Of a DNA stretch of 64,000 nt, positions 24,671 through 34,114 are shown piece by piece (the first letter of the stretch is position 1; each line of letters starts with the position of its first letter). Both the position numbers and the translations under genes were made by a program. The stretch is from an uncultured Clostridia bacterium. Lineage in GTDB: Bacteria; Bacillota; Clostridia; Christensenellales; UBA3700. The stretch covers positions 1 to 64,000 of the forward strand of contig CAOKSY010000007.1 in NCBI GenBank assembly GCA_948471525.1, given 5' to 3'. Under the pieces are notes generated by a model that had not been told where the DNA came from, made no database searches, and saw only the letters and a program-made list of their open reading frames with translations.

Positions 24671-25678
24671 ATGAAACAAATAAAACGCATATACGGAATA
24701 TTTTTTACTTTATTCATAATAGTAGGCTTGGGCATGGCTATTTTCGGATTTGTAAGACTTGCTCAATACAAAGGCGCAAAGGAAGTAGACGCAACTGTTT
24801 ACTCGGTCGATTGCTTTTATGATGAAAGAGTAATGAGAGTGGTAGTAGATTTTCAATTAAACGATAATTATTATACAACGGGGTTTATAACCGATTTGGA
24901 ATATAAAGACGGACGATTGACGTATTATGAAGGTCTTCAGACGAAAGTACTTATAAACAGTAAAAAACAAATAGCCACCTACGGTAAGACGGACATTCTC
25001 GTCACCGTCGGAGGAGTTGCGTTTTTATCGGCGGGCGTATTCTTCCTACACTTTTTTGTACTTAAAAAACGTACTTTTTTTGACATTGCATATGACTATG
25101 AAAAAGCAATGGTGTCTCCCGACGATCTAAGCGACGAGACGGCAAAATATGAAGCAAAGGCGGACGAATTGAGCAAATTGCCCGAATATGATCCAAAACG
25201 TATGGTCGGAGAAGGGAAAGTGTGGGGCAACCGTATTCTGGACAGGTTAAAAAGTTTTACTGTAGCGCAAAACATTATTCTCAATTTAATATTGCTGGGT
25301 TTGATCGTGCTGTTTTGGACTGTGTTTAAGATGGGCGTATTCGGTATTTTTTGCGGTATGTTTACCTTTGCTTTCGGAGGATTGTTTTTGAAGTTCATAT
25401 ACAATATGTATGTTAAAAGTTTGGTTAAATTCGGGAAATTCAGCGAGAAGAAATTGGCGAGAGTCAAAATTTGCGTATTTGAATCGGAAGGGAGATTTCA
25501 AATTGGAGAGTTATCCCGCGATCATATCGTTTTCAAAAAATTTCGCGTCGTTGCGACTATTGACGGAAAACGGTCTGTCGGTTACATTGTCGGAAACGTG
25601 CCGCCGCCCAAAGGCTGTATACTTAAAGTCCTTGTTCGTCCTCGCCGAATAGGAAGATTTATTATAGACAATACATAA
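24671..25678 (+). CDS. Membrane protein, DUF3592-like N-terminus
   Basis: The 335-residue protein has about four membrane helices: 9-30, 111-131 and a pair near 200-245. The segment between the first two (GAKEVDATVYSV...) resembles the DUF3592 family of membrane-associated domains. The C-terminal 80 residues form a basic soluble domain ending with LVRPRRIGRFI. Function unknown. It has no strong ribosome binding site and no obvious operon partner. Confidence 0.6.
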   Translation: MKQIKRIYGIFFTLFIIVGLGMAIFGFVRLAQYKGAKEVDATVYSVDCFYDERVMRVVVDFQLNDNYYTTGFITDLEYKDGRLTYYEGLQTKVLINSKKQIATYGKTDILVTVGGVAFLSAGVFFLHFFVLKKRTFFDIAYDYEKAMVSPDDLSDETAKYEAKADELSKLPEYDPKRMVGEGKVWGNRILDRLKSFTVAQNIILNLILLGLIVLFWTVFKMGVFGIFCGMFTFAFGGLFLKFIYNMYVKSLVKFGKFSEKKLARVKICVFESEGRFQIGELSRDHIVFKKFRVVATIDGKRSVGYIVGNVPPPKGCILKVLVRPRRIGRFIIDNT

Positions 25679-25910
25679 TTTTACGAAGGTTGTCGCATTG
25701 AAATAAGGCGGTTTAAAATACTGATATCAAACAAAATGTACTTTATTTATATAATTTGAATGGATATTAACAAATCATTTATTCGACAATTAGTTATGTC
25801 GGCAGCAATGATTTTGATATGATTTTTAGTAAAAGTTGTAATATATTGACATAATAATTGCAGTATGTTATAATCCAATCATATAATATTTATTGTAAAA
25901 GGAGAATATT
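25679..25910 (+). promoter_or_regulatory. Consensus SigA promoter
   Basis: TTGACA (25846-25851), a 17-bp spacer and TATAAT (25869-25874), a perfect consensus, lie 36 nt before the next gene. The rest of the stretch is AT-rich with no gene. Confidence 0.85.
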
Positions 25911-26426
25911 ATGGAAAACAATCAATCTTCTTGGCAGAGCAAATCAGGCGGAATAAAGAGAATTGTAATAACGCTGCCTTGCTTGATTTTTTTGATCGCA
26001 GGTCTTATCGTGACTTATATCGGGGCAAGCTCAAAGGCGACAGGCGTAATGATTGCCGGCATAGCGATTCTTGTTATCGGAATATTGGCGACTTTGGCAG
26101 TAATGATAGTAGGTAAGCGCACCGATATCAAATGGGAAGTGAAAAATCTTATCTTTTTCACCAATGACAGCGGCGTATATTTCACGGCAGGAAATACGGA
26201 TTCGTATTTTGAGGCGCTGTGGAGCGAGGTCAAAGGTTATTCCGCGGTAGAAAACGCTGCTAAAGGAACTGCAACGGTAACCGTTTATTTGAATAAAGTT
26301 GAGAGTGCCGGAATAATGGGCAATATCGATCATATAAAGATGGTAAACGTCACCGGGTATTCTCAGTTGAAAGAGGTCTTTGCTTCTAAAGAAATAGCGG
26401 AAGTTCCCGCGCCGACCAAGAAGTAA
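25911..26426 (+). CDS. Small membrane protein, unknown function
   Basis: The 171-residue protein has two adjacent membrane helices (about 20-38 and 45-67) and a soluble C-terminal domain of about 95 residues that may adopt a PH-like beta fold (FEALWSEVKGYSAVENAA...), guessed from the pattern. A strong AAAAGGAG site and consensus promoter suggest high expression. It runs convergent to the phosphoesterase gene with only 2 bp between stop codons. Confidence 0.65.
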   Translation: MENNQSSWQSKSGGIKRIVITLPCLIFLIAGLIVTYIGASSKATGVMIAGIAILVIGILATLAVMIVGKRTDIKWEVKNLIFFTNDSGVYFTAGNTDSYFEALWSEVKGYSAVENAAKGTATVTVYLNKVESAGIMGNIDHIKMVNVTGYSQLKEVFASKEIAEVPAPTKK

Positions 26427-26428
26427 TA

Positions 26429-27283
26429 TCAAAATTTAACCGTAATTATCGGCAAATGCGGTTTGTTGTTAAACCGTATTGGGATTATGCTGTTGCCTAG
26501 TCCCCTTGATACCGACATATGCGTACGGTCGCTCAATCGGTATATGCCGTCGTCGTATTCGGGAAATAATCCTTGGTCGGGGGCGATCAAGCCTTTCCCG
26601 AAAAATCTAAACTGCCCGCCGTGAGCGTGTCCGCTCAATACCAAATTCGGAAATTTCCACAAAAGTTCATCGTTTTGACAGTAATAGTATGTTTTGTTTC
26701 TTTGATGATCCGGACGGTGGGCGAGTAAAATCCTATAATCCGGTATGATTTCGTCGATATATCTGTTATAATAATAATTTTCGTTGTCGTCTATTCCTAT
26801 TATAGAGATCTTAACGCCGTCTTTCTCAAAGACGGTATTTTTATTATCAAGTATATTTACGCCTTGTTTATTCAGCATATCGTAAAGTCTTTGGCTTTCA
26901 CGATTGGATTTTTCGTGATTTCCGTTTACAAAATATACGGGTGCGATTTGCGTTATTGAAGAAATAAATTCGCTTACGCCGCAACTGTCGACGTGCGCAG
27001 ACGCGTCTATGAGATCTCCAGTTATAGCCACGATATCGATATCCAAATTTTCGAGCGCGTCGATCATTTTTGCCGTATCGACTTTTATTTTGGGGAAATG
27101 CATATCGGATAAATGCGCTATCTTTATTTCTACGTTTTTACCTATGTTGTGCTCCAATACAGTTTCGTCGAAGTCTATCGTTTTGTTGTCAACGAAAAAA
27201 GCAAAAGAAATTATGATCGCAAGCCAAAATATTATTACTGCGATCACGATAATGGTCAAGGATTTGTTAATTTGCTTTTTCAT
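26429..27283 (-). CDS. Membrane-anchored metallophosphoesterase (YkuE-like)
   Basis: The 284-residue protein has an N-terminal membrane helix (9-31) and a calcineurin-like phosphoesterase domain. The metal motifs are complete: LSDMH (58-62), ITGDLID (87-93), NGNHE (120-124), LAHRPDH and SGHAHGGQ. Membrane-anchored relatives such as YkuE hydrolyse phosphate esters outside the cytoplasm, including lipid-linked ones. The ATG at 27283 follows an AGGAG site; an upstream in-frame ATG at 27331 has none. Confidence 0.85.
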   Translation of the reverse strand: MKKQINKSLTIIVIAVIIFWLAIIISFAFFVDNKTIDFDETVLEHNIGKNVEIKIAHLSDMHFPKIKVDTAKMIDALENLDIDIVAITGDLIDASAHVDSCGVSEFISSITQIAPVYFVNGNHEKSNRESQRLYDMLNKQGVNILDNKNTVFEKDGVKISIIGIDDNENYYYNRYIDEIIPDYRILLAHRPDHQRNKTYYYCQNDELLWKFPNLVLSGHAHGGQFRFFGKGLIAPDQGLFPEYDDGIYRLSDRTHMSVSRGLGNSIIPIRFNNKPHLPIITVKF

Positions 27284-27360
27284 TGTCGAGAAATCTCCTA
27301 TATTTGAATTATAACACATACATCCATACAAGTGCTATTCTTTTAAGATATGAATAAGAA

Positions 27361-27390
27361 TTGATTTTGATATAAATCAGATGATATAAT
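27361..27390 (+). promoter_or_regulatory. SigA-type promoter
   Basis: TTGATT, an 18-bp spacer and TATAAT lie 30 nt before the GrpB-GNAT fusion gene, which has a GGAGCGGTT site. Confidence 0.7.
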
Positions 27391-27420
27391 ATACGCATAA
27401 ATCTTATAGATGGAGCGGTT

Positions 27421-28545
27421 ATGGGCAAAAAACTTTGTGAAATGACGTTGCAAGAACTTTGGAGACTTTTTCCGATAAGTCTTGTTCCGCATAGAGAATG
27501 TTGGGCGGAATACTATGCGCAAGAGAAAAGCGCGCTTGGAAAAAAGTTGCCGCTCGGCAGCAGTATTTACCATATCGGCAGCACTGCCGTAAAAGGTATT
27601 ATGGCGAAAAATATTGTAGATATATTAGTCGAACTTCCTTGGAAGGAAAATATGCATACATTGGCGGATAGTTTGACTGACGACGGATACACGGTAATGT
27701 CGTCTTCCCAAAGCAGGGTATCTCTTTGCAAGGGGTATACGGAAGAAGGCTTTGCGGATAGAGTATTCCATCTCCACCTCAGACGCTTTGGAGATTGCAG
27801 AGAAATCATTTTCCGCGACCGTCTTAATTTCGACCCTGCCGTCGCAAAAGAATACGAAGCCTTGAAGTTAAAACTTTGGAAGGAATACGAGTTTGACAGA
27901 GACGGCTATACGCAGGCGAAGTCGGATTTTGTCGAGCGTTATTCGGGCGAGGCTCGCGCTCTTAATTTTCTAAATACTCCCGAGATCCGCACCGAGAGAC
28001 TTATTCTCAGGAGATTCAATAAAAACGATGTCGAAGGAATATTGCGCCTGTACGGCGATAGGGAGGTCAACAGGTTTTTGCCTTGGTTTCCTTTAGAAGA
28101 CTTGTCGCAAGCGGAGAGTTATCTCTATGAGAAGATCCTTCCGTGTTATGACGGCGAAGCGTCGTATAATTATGCAATACAGTATGCGCAGAACGGCGAA
28201 CTAGTCGGCTACGTCCATCTTCACGATATAGGAGGCGCAAACGATCTCGGCTATGCGATCGCCAAAGAATATTGGGGCAAGGGCATTGCAACGGAAGTGT
28301 GTCGCGCCGTAATAGATCGACTTGCCGAGGACGGATTGCCGTTTGTCACCGCGACGCACGACGTAGAAAATCCCCGCAGCGGAGAGGTGATGAAAAGATT
28401 GGGTATGAAATATGCATATTCGTACAATGAGCGGTGGCAGCCCAAGGATATAGACGTAGTCTTTAAAATGTATCAGCTCAATTTGGACGGCAACGAAGAG
28501 CGGATCTACAGCGGATATCGCACGGCTTACGACAATAATATTTAG
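27421..28545 (+). CDS. GrpB (UPF0157) - GNAT acetyltransferase fusion
   Basis: The 374-residue protein joins two domains. Residues 1 to about 175 match the GrpB/UPF0157 nucleotidyltransferase-like family (HIGSTAVKGIMAKNIVDILV at 51-70; HLHLRRFGDCREIIFRDRLN). From about 188 a RimJ/RimL-type GNAT domain begins (RTERLILRRF), with the acetyl-CoA loop EYWGKGIATEVCRAV and the final MKRLGMKYAYSY. GrpB proteins occur with dephospho-CoA kinase in some bacteria, but their reaction is unknown. The continuous frame argues for a real fusion. Confidence 0.85.
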   Translation: MGKKLCEMTLQELWRLFPISLVPHRECWAEYYAQEKSALGKKLPLGSSIYHIGSTAVKGIMAKNIVDILVELPWKENMHTLADSLTDDGYTVMSSSQSRVSLCKGYTEEGFADRVFHLHLRRFGDCREIIFRDRLNFDPAVAKEYEALKLKLWKEYEFDRDGYTQAKSDFVERYSGEARALNFLNTPEIRTERLILRRFNKNDVEGILRLYGDREVNRFLPWFPLEDLSQAESYLYEKILPCYDGEASYNYAIQYAQNGELVGYVHLHDIGGANDLGYAIAKEYWGKGIATEVCRAVIDRLAEDGLPFVTATHDVENPRSGEVMKRLGMKYAYSYNERWQPKDIDVVFKMYQLNLDGNEERIYSGYRTAYDNNI

Positions 28546-28587
28546 TTTGCTTAAAAAATTCCTAGGATTTTACAAAACTCAAACGGC

Positions 28588-28616
28588 TTGATTTATTTTG
28601 TATATTACTTTATAAT
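28588..28616 (+). promoter_or_regulatory. SigA-type promoter giving a predicted leaderless tilS mRNA
   Basis: TTGATT, a 17-bp spacer and TATAAT end 7 nt before the A of the tilS ATG at 28623. No Shine-Dalgarno lies between. Confidence 0.7.
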
Positions 28617-28622
28617 ATAAGT

Positions 28623-29915
28623 ATGTTAAACGGATTTGCGTACGGTGTTGTAAAGCGTTTTAAAAAACTCGCGCTTGCGGTGAGCGGGGGCAAGGATTCT
28701 ATGGCTTTATTGCACGCTTTACGTGAGACTATGGACGTCGACAGTTTTTTTGTAGTCACGGTACATCACAATTTGCGTGGAGACGAGGGGCGGCGCGACA
28801 GAGATTTCGTCGTCGGTTACTGCAAAGAAAACGGTATCGAATGTATCGTATATGAAGAGGATATCCCCGCTTTTTGCGCGCAAGCCGGATACACTGTAGA
28901 ACAGGGCGCGCGTTTGCGCAGAAGAGAAATTTTCAAATCTCTGGTGTCCGACTGCAAAGCCGAACGCGTCGTCACCGCGCATCATCTATCCGATAACGTC
29001 GAAAGTATTTTGATGCACGTATTCAGAGGCAGCGGACTCAAAGGTCTTTGCGGAATGAACATAGACGACGGCGTATTGTTGCGACCCATGCTCGAATGCA
29101 CCCGCGAGGATATCGACGGATTTATAGTCGACAACGAAATTCCTTACGTTGAGGACAGTACGAATCTATGCGTGGATTATACGCGCAATAGAGTGCGCCG
29201 AGAGATAATCCCGCTTATCAAAAGCGTATACGGGGGATTGGACAACAATATTTCGCGACTGTCGGAAAGGGCGGCGGAGATAGGGGAATTTCTCGATACG
29301 TATTGCCGTGATTTTCAAGAGAAAGACGGCGCGATCTGCATACCGCTTGCGGCGTTTAAAAAGCCGGACGCCGTCGTTTCGCAGACGGTAATCAATGCTG
29401 TCGACACGATTACGACGAGAGTAGACCTGACCAGCAAGCATATCGCCGCGATACGCGCGCTCAAAGACAAATCGAGCGGCGCGAGCATAGATCTTCCTTT
29501 TTCTCTTAAAGCCTACAGACAGAGCGACTGCATAGCGTTGGCGTTCGGTCAAAAGTGCGAATATGCGGGAAGGATAGGCGGATACGGCGAGTACGATCTA
29601 GGCAATAAAATTTTGATACTCTCTAGTGAAGAAAATGACGGGCTAGTCTGCGATCTCGACAAACTCATAGGTTGCGAGATACGCAACAGACGGCAGGGCG
29701 ATAAATTCCGCAGATACAAAGGCGGGAATAAGAGTTTGGGCGACTATTTTACGGATATAAAGATCCCCAACAGACTCCGCGACGGAGTGATAGTCGTAGC
29801 CAAGGGTAATGTAGTTTGTCTTCTTCCCGAATACGAAATAGCCGATTGCGTCAAGGTGGACGAAGATACCGTCCGCAAGGCGTACGTGAGCGTTGTCAAA
29901 AAGGAGAATCGTTGA
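28623..29915 (+). CDS. tilS: tRNA(Ile)-lysidine synthase
   Basis: The 430-residue protein is TilS, which converts C34 of the CAU anticodon of tRNA-Ile to lysidine so that it reads AUA. The ATP-binding P-loop AVSGGKDSMALL is at 19-30, followed by HHNLRG and the GARLRRREIF and TAHHLSDNVE motifs. The C-terminal domain carries RNRRQGDKFR. AUA codons are frequent in this window, so the enzyme is surely essential. It heads a forward operon with hpt, cca, rmuC and a PHP gene. Confidence 0.95.
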   Translation: MLNGFAYGVVKRFKKLALAVSGGKDSMALLHALRETMDVDSFFVVTVHHNLRGDEGRRDRDFVVGYCKENGIECIVYEEDIPAFCAQAGYTVEQGARLRRREIFKSLVSDCKAERVVTAHHLSDNVESILMHVFRGSGLKGLCGMNIDDGVLLRPMLECTREDIDGFIVDNEIPYVEDSTNLCVDYTRNRVRREIIPLIKSVYGGLDNNISRLSERAAEIGEFLDTYCRDFQEKDGAICIPLAAFKKPDAVVSQTVINAVDTITTRVDLTSKHIAAIRALKDKSSGASIDLPFSLKAYRQSDCIALAFGQKCEYAGRIGGYGEYDLGNKILILSSEENDGLVCDLDKLIGCEIRNRRQGDKFRRYKGGNKSLGDYFTDIKIPNRLRDGVIVVAKGNVVCLLPEYEIADCVKVDEDTVRKAYVSVVKKENR

Positions 29916-29916
29916 T

Positions 29917-30438
29917 ATGAGCAGAGTACGCGAGATCATATCTAAAGACGCGATTGCGGCGCGCGTTGCCGAGATAGGCAAGGCAGTAGAGCGCGATTAT
30001 GCTGGCAAGAGACCGATACTGGCGTGTATTCTTACGGGCGCGATTGTATTTTTCTCCGATTTGGCGCGCAATATAGATCTCGATATGAGATTTGATACTA
30101 TGGCTGTATCCAGCTACGGAATGGGCAAGAAGTCCAGCGGAGTAGTGAATATAGTCAAGGATATGACTTGCGATATAAAAGGCGAGGACGTAATAATCGT
30201 CGAAGATATTATAGACAGCGGTCTGACGATGAAGACGCTGACTAAACTATTGAAAGAAAGAGGCGCGGCAAGCGTGAAAGTATGCGCTTTTTTGGACAAG
30301 CCGGCAGGGCGCAAGACAGATTACGAGGCCGATTATACGGGATTCACGGTAGAAGACGGAATAATCGTAGGATACGGGCTTGATTGCTCGGGCAAATACA
30401 GATACTTGCCGTACGTCGGAGTATTGGAAGAGGACTGA
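29917..30438 (+). CDS. hpt: Hypoxanthine phosphoribosyltransferase
   Basis: The 173-residue protein salvages hypoxanthine or guanine to IMP or GMP. The PRPP loop is VEDIIDSGLT at 95-104; LTGAIVFFSDL and the KPAGRK segment fit the family. The ATG at 29917 has an AAGGAG site overlapping the tilS end; a longer start would overlap more. tilS-hpt is a common pair in Firmicutes. Confidence 0.94.
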   Translation: MSRVREIISKDAIAARVAEIGKAVERDYAGKRPILACILTGAIVFFSDLARNIDLDMRFDTMAVSSYGMGKKSSGVVNIVKDMTCDIKGEDVIIVEDIIDSGLTMKTLTKLLKERGAASVKVCAFLDKPAGRKTDYEADYTGFTVEDGIIVGYGLDCSGKYRYLPYVGVLEED

Positions 30439-30439
30439 G

Positions 30440-31804
30440 ATGGATCGGTTGGCGGAAAGATACAGAGATGAACTGAAAAAATTGAGCGGATTTTTCCCGT
30501 CGAATAAACGATTGTACGCGGTAGGCGGCTGCGTGAGAGACGCGTTGCAAGGCAGACGGTGTTACGACGTCGATCTTGCCGGCGCGGCGACTCCCGCCGA
30601 TTTGACGGAGTTACTTTCGGCAAGCGGGTTTAAAGTCTGTCCCGCGTCGCCGAGATTGGGCACGATGATAATAAAAGGCGAGTACGCCTACGAGTATACT
30701 ACGTTCAGGACGGACAGCTATCCCGAGGGAAGCGGCGTACATACTCCCGATCGAGTGGTTTTTACAGAAGATATAGAGGAAGATGCGAGAAGGCGCGATT
30801 TCAAGTGCAACGCGGTATATTACGATATATTTGACGATAGACTTTGCGATCCGCTCGGCGGAGTTCAAGATATAGAAAATCGCATTTTATCCACCGTCGT
30901 ATCTCCCGATACCGTGCTTTCTCAGGACGGATTGAGGATAATGCGGCTTGTGCGCTTTGTGTCTACTTTGGGGTATAGCGTAGAAAAGGAAACTATGCAG
31001 AGCGCCAAAAAGTTGGCGGGCGGTCTGCGCGATATAAGCGTGGAGAGAATAAGGGATGAACTTGACAAACTACTCGCAGGCGACAACTGTTATAACGCTT
31101 TAAAGCTTATGAAAGAGATAGGAGCGCTTGAGATTATTCTGCCCGAAGTCGCGTCCAATGACAATGTGGCGCAAAAACCCGAGTATCATAAGTACGACGT
31201 GTTGGAGCACTGTTTTAAAGTTGCGGAGAACTGTCCTACGAAAATCAGGCTTGCGGGACTTCTGCACGACGTGGGCAAGGGCGTCTGTATGCGAAAAGAC
31301 GGCAATTCATATTTGCACAATACTGTCGGCGCAGAGATGACGCGCGAAATAATGACGAGGCTGAAGTATCCCGTCAAAATGATCGACAGGACGGTCAGGC
31401 TCGTGCAAGAGCATATGTTTGACGTCAACGGCAATGCGCGCGAATGTAAGTACAGAAGATTTATTGCGAGGAATCTTGATATCATCGACGACGTTATAGA
31501 TCTGTTCAAAGCCGACTGTATAGGCACAGGTTACGATATAAAATCTCGTACGGCGGAAAAGGCGGAACGCATATATTCCCGGATGCTTGACGAGAAAGTG
31601 CCTATGACGCTCAAACAACTTAATATCGACGGCAACGATCTAAAGAGCATAGGTATCGACGGCAGAGATATAGGAACAGCTCTTAATATAATATGGGATA
31701 TGGCGTTGAGAAATTGCGTTGTCAACGAAAAACAAGCGTTACTTAAAGTAGCGCGCAGATTAAAAAATTCATTGGAAAAAGAAAAGGCGAAAGATAATGG
31801 ATAA
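30440..31804 (+). CDS. cca: CCA-adding tRNA nucleotidyltransferase with HD domain
   Basis: The 454-residue protein is a class II tRNA nucleotidyltransferase, which adds or repairs the 3' CCA. The head motif VGGCVRDAL (28-36) and catalytic DVD at 43-45 are clear, as is RRRDFKCNA. A C-terminal HD domain (LLHDVGKG) resembles the phosphohydrolase domain fused in many bacterial members. The start one base after the hpt stop is the only one that suits the family. It overlaps rmuC by 8 bp. Poly(A) polymerase is the alternative reading. Confidence 0.9.
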   Translation: MDRLAERYRDELKKLSGFFPSNKRLYAVGGCVRDALQGRRCYDVDLAGAATPADLTELLSASGFKVCPASPRLGTMIIKGEYAYEYTTFRTDSYPEGSGVHTPDRVVFTEDIEEDARRRDFKCNAVYYDIFDDRLCDPLGGVQDIENRILSTVVSPDTVLSQDGLRIMRLVRFVSTLGYSVEKETMQSAKKLAGGLRDISVERIRDELDKLLAGDNCYNALKLMKEIGALEIILPEVASNDNVAQKPEYHKYDVLEHCFKVAENCPTKIRLAGLLHDVGKGVCMRKDGNSYLHNTVGAEMTREIMTRLKYPVKMIDRTVRLVQEHMFDVNGNARECKYRRFIARNLDIIDDVIDLFKADCIGTGYDIKSRTAEKAERIYSRMLDEKVPMTLKQLNIDGNDLKSIGIDGRDIGTALNIIWDMALRNCVVNEKQALLKVARRLKNSLEKEKAKDNG

Positions 31805-33287
31805 AGCGATATTAATATGTACTGTTATAGCAGCGGTATGTGCGGCCGTGAGTATGGTCGTATGCTTGCTTGCGTCGAAAAAACGCGGCGGCAATCAAAG
31901 CGCGGACGGAACGTTGAGCGACGGATTGGATAATTTAAACGACAGTCTCAACGAAGTCAAGAATATGGTCAACGAGCATATCTCCAAGGAAAAGGAGAGC
32001 ATAGTGACGGCGTTCAACTCGTCCAATGCCACGTTGATTGATATGTTGGACAGATATATGAATTCTTTCAAAGAGACGTTGGGAAAGAATCTGGATACGG
32101 TAGACCGTCAACTCAAAGAGATAAGAGAAGAGATGACCTGCGCGACGCGTCTTATGCGAGGAGAGACGTCCGATTCGTTGGAGAGAATGCAGGAGAAGAC
32201 GAAAGCTTCGCTTGCGGAAATGAACGCCGCGATAGACAGATCTCTCAAGACGTTAAAGTCTGATATATCCGAATCTTTGGATAAGATGAACGCAGATATA
32301 AAGAGTTCGCTCAAAGAAATGCGCGAGGACAATCAAAAGCAATTGACGGGCGTCAAGGAAGACAATGAAAAACAACTCGAGAAGATGCGCGAGACGGTCG
32401 ACGAGAAACTGTCCGGCACTTTGGATACTCGAATAAAGAACGCTTTCGAGATGGTAAACGAGCGACTTGATAAAGTTCAGCGCGGTTTTGGCGAAATGCA
32501 GAGTTTGTCCACCAAGGTTACTAATCTCAACAAGATGTTTTCAAACGTCAAGACGAGAGGCGGATGGGGCGAAGTTGCGCTCGAAAGTCTGCTCGATCAG
32601 ATACTCTCTCCCGAACAGTACGCAAAGCAGTTCAGGCTTGGCAAAGGTTCGCAGGAAGCAGTTGATTTCGTCGTGGTTATGCCAGGACAGAACGGAGATA
32701 CGGTATATCTTCCGATAGACTCAAAGTTCCCGTTGGATAAATACGTGAGACTGGTCGAAGCGAGCGAAGAGGGCGATAGCGAAAAGATAGAAATCGCGCG
32801 CAAGTCGCTCGTCGAAGAGGTCAAGAGAGAGGCGAGAAGCATTTGCGCAAAATACATAAAGGTTCCGCTCACGACCAATTTTGCCGTGATGTACGTGCCT
32901 ACGGAAGGACTGTATGCAGAGATAGCCAAGGACAGCGTGCTCACGTCTAGATTGCAGAACGAATTTTCCGTCACAGTTTGCGGACCTACCACTATAACCG
33001 CGCTGCTCAACAGTCTGCAAGTGGGCTTTACCACTCTCAAGATACAGAAGCGTAGCGGAGATATAGTAAAGGAACTCGGCAAGTTTAGAAAAGATTTCTT
33101 GAAGTATACCGATCTCATCGGCAAGGTAAAAAAGAATGCGACTACGGTCGTGACGACTATAGAGGAAGTAGAGAGGCGCAACACGCTGATAAATCAAAGA
33201 CTGTCCAAGGTCAGCGGCGATTTGCCCGAAGGCGACGGCGAAAGACTGATCGCAGCGGACGAGACAGTAACGACGGAGGAAGAATGA
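31797..33287 (+). CDS. rmuC: DNA recombination protein RmuC
   Basis: The 496-residue protein has an N-terminal membrane helix (about 3-24), a long coiled coil (about 40-230) of charged heptads, and the RmuC nuclease-like domain (about 250-430: TRGGWGEVALESLLDQIL, LPIDSKFPLDKY, FAVMYVPTEGLYAE). RmuC restrains recombination at inverted repeats; it has a restriction-endonuclease-like core, with DSKFP as the probable active site. It overlaps cca by 8 bp and the PHP gene by 4 bp. Confidence 0.95.
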   Translation: MDKAILICTVIAAVCAAVSMVVCLLASKKRGGNQSADGTLSDGLDNLNDSLNEVKNMVNEHISKEKESIVTAFNSSNATLIDMLDRYMNSFKETLGKNLDTVDRQLKEIREEMTCATRLMRGETSDSLERMQEKTKASLAEMNAAIDRSLKTLKSDISESLDKMNADIKSSLKEMREDNQKQLTGVKEDNEKQLEKMRETVDEKLSGTLDTRIKNAFEMVNERLDKVQRGFGEMQSLSTKVTNLNKMFSNVKTRGGWGEVALESLLDQILSPEQYAKQFRLGKGSQEAVDFVVVMPGQNGDTVYLPIDSKFPLDKYVRLVEASEEGDSEKIEIARKSLVEEVKREARSICAKYIKVPLTTNFAVMYVPTEGLYAEIAKDSVLTSRLQNEFSVTVCGPTTITALLNSLQVGFTTLKIQKRSGDIVKELGKFRKDFLKYTDLIGKVKKNATTVVTTIEEVERRNTLINQRLSKVSGDLPEGDGERLIAADETVTTEEE

Positions 33288-34096
33288 AAACAGATCTTCA
33301 TATACACAGTGTGCTCAGCGACGGTACCGATACCCCGCGCGAGATCATAGACATAGCCAAGCGCGAGGGGATAGAGTACGTTTCTATCACCGATCACGAT
33401 TGCGTCAAAGCTATCAAAGACGTCTCGGATTATGCGCGCGAGCAGAAAGTTGGCTTTATCAACGGAGTGGAACTGTCGGCGTATTCTCTCACCGAGATAC
33501 ATATACTGGGCTATTGTTTCGACGCAGATAATGCCGCGCTATGCGAAAAATTGGATTGGTTCGAGACCAAGCGCAAGGAGAGAGCGATCACTATATTGGA
33601 CAGGCTTTTTGACCTAGGGATAAAGCTCGACAGAGACAGACTTCCCGACGGAAGCGCAAGCGTCGGCAGACTGCACATAGCCAGACTTATGGTCGACGAA
33701 GGTTACGCAGAATCGGTACCCGAGGCTTTTGACAGATATCTCGGAGTAAACGGCAAGGCTTACTGTCCGTCCAAGCGCGTCACGCCTATGCAGGCGGTGG
33801 AACTTATAAAGCAGGCGCACGGCTATCCCGTGATAGCGCATCCGCTGCGTTTGCTTAAGAGCCATAAATTGAAATTACTCATTGAGGGATTGAAACCTTT
33901 GGGATTGGAAGGACTAGAAGTATACTATCCCGCGCACGACAAGGCGGCGGTGGACGAACTGTATTCGCTGGCGAGACGTTATTCGCTTATGGCGACGGGG
34001 GGCACGGACTATCACGGCGCCAACAGAAACGTGCAGATGGGCAGCGTGAAAGTCGATCTCGACAGATATACCGCTTCGCGTTTGGGAATAAAATAA
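33284..34096 (+). CDS. PHP-domain phosphoesterase (TrpH/RNase AM-like)
   Basis: The 270-residue protein is a PHP-family metallo-phosphoesterase. The first motif, DLHIHSVLSDGT (4-15), carries metal-binding histidines; further sites are ITDHD, GVELS, HPLRL and GGTDYHG. It resembles TrpH (YciV), which trims RNA 5' ends and hydrolyses 3',5'-bisphosphonucleotides. ATGA overlap with rmuC shows it belongs to the tilS operon. Confidence 0.9.
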   Translation: MKTDLHIHSVLSDGTDTPREIIDIAKREGIEYVSITDHDCVKAIKDVSDYAREQKVGFINGVELSAYSLTEIHILGYCFDADNAALCEKLDWFETKRKERAITILDRLFDLGIKLDRDRLPDGSASVGRLHIARLMVDEGYAESVPEAFDRYLGVNGKAYCPSKRVTPMQAVELIKQAHGYPVIAHPLRLLKSHKLKLLIEGLKPLGLEGLEVYYPAHDKAAVDELYSLARRYSLMATGGTDYHGANRNVQMGSVKVDLDRYTASRLGIK

Positions 34097-34114
34097 TATT
34101 GCAAGGGGGAAATT

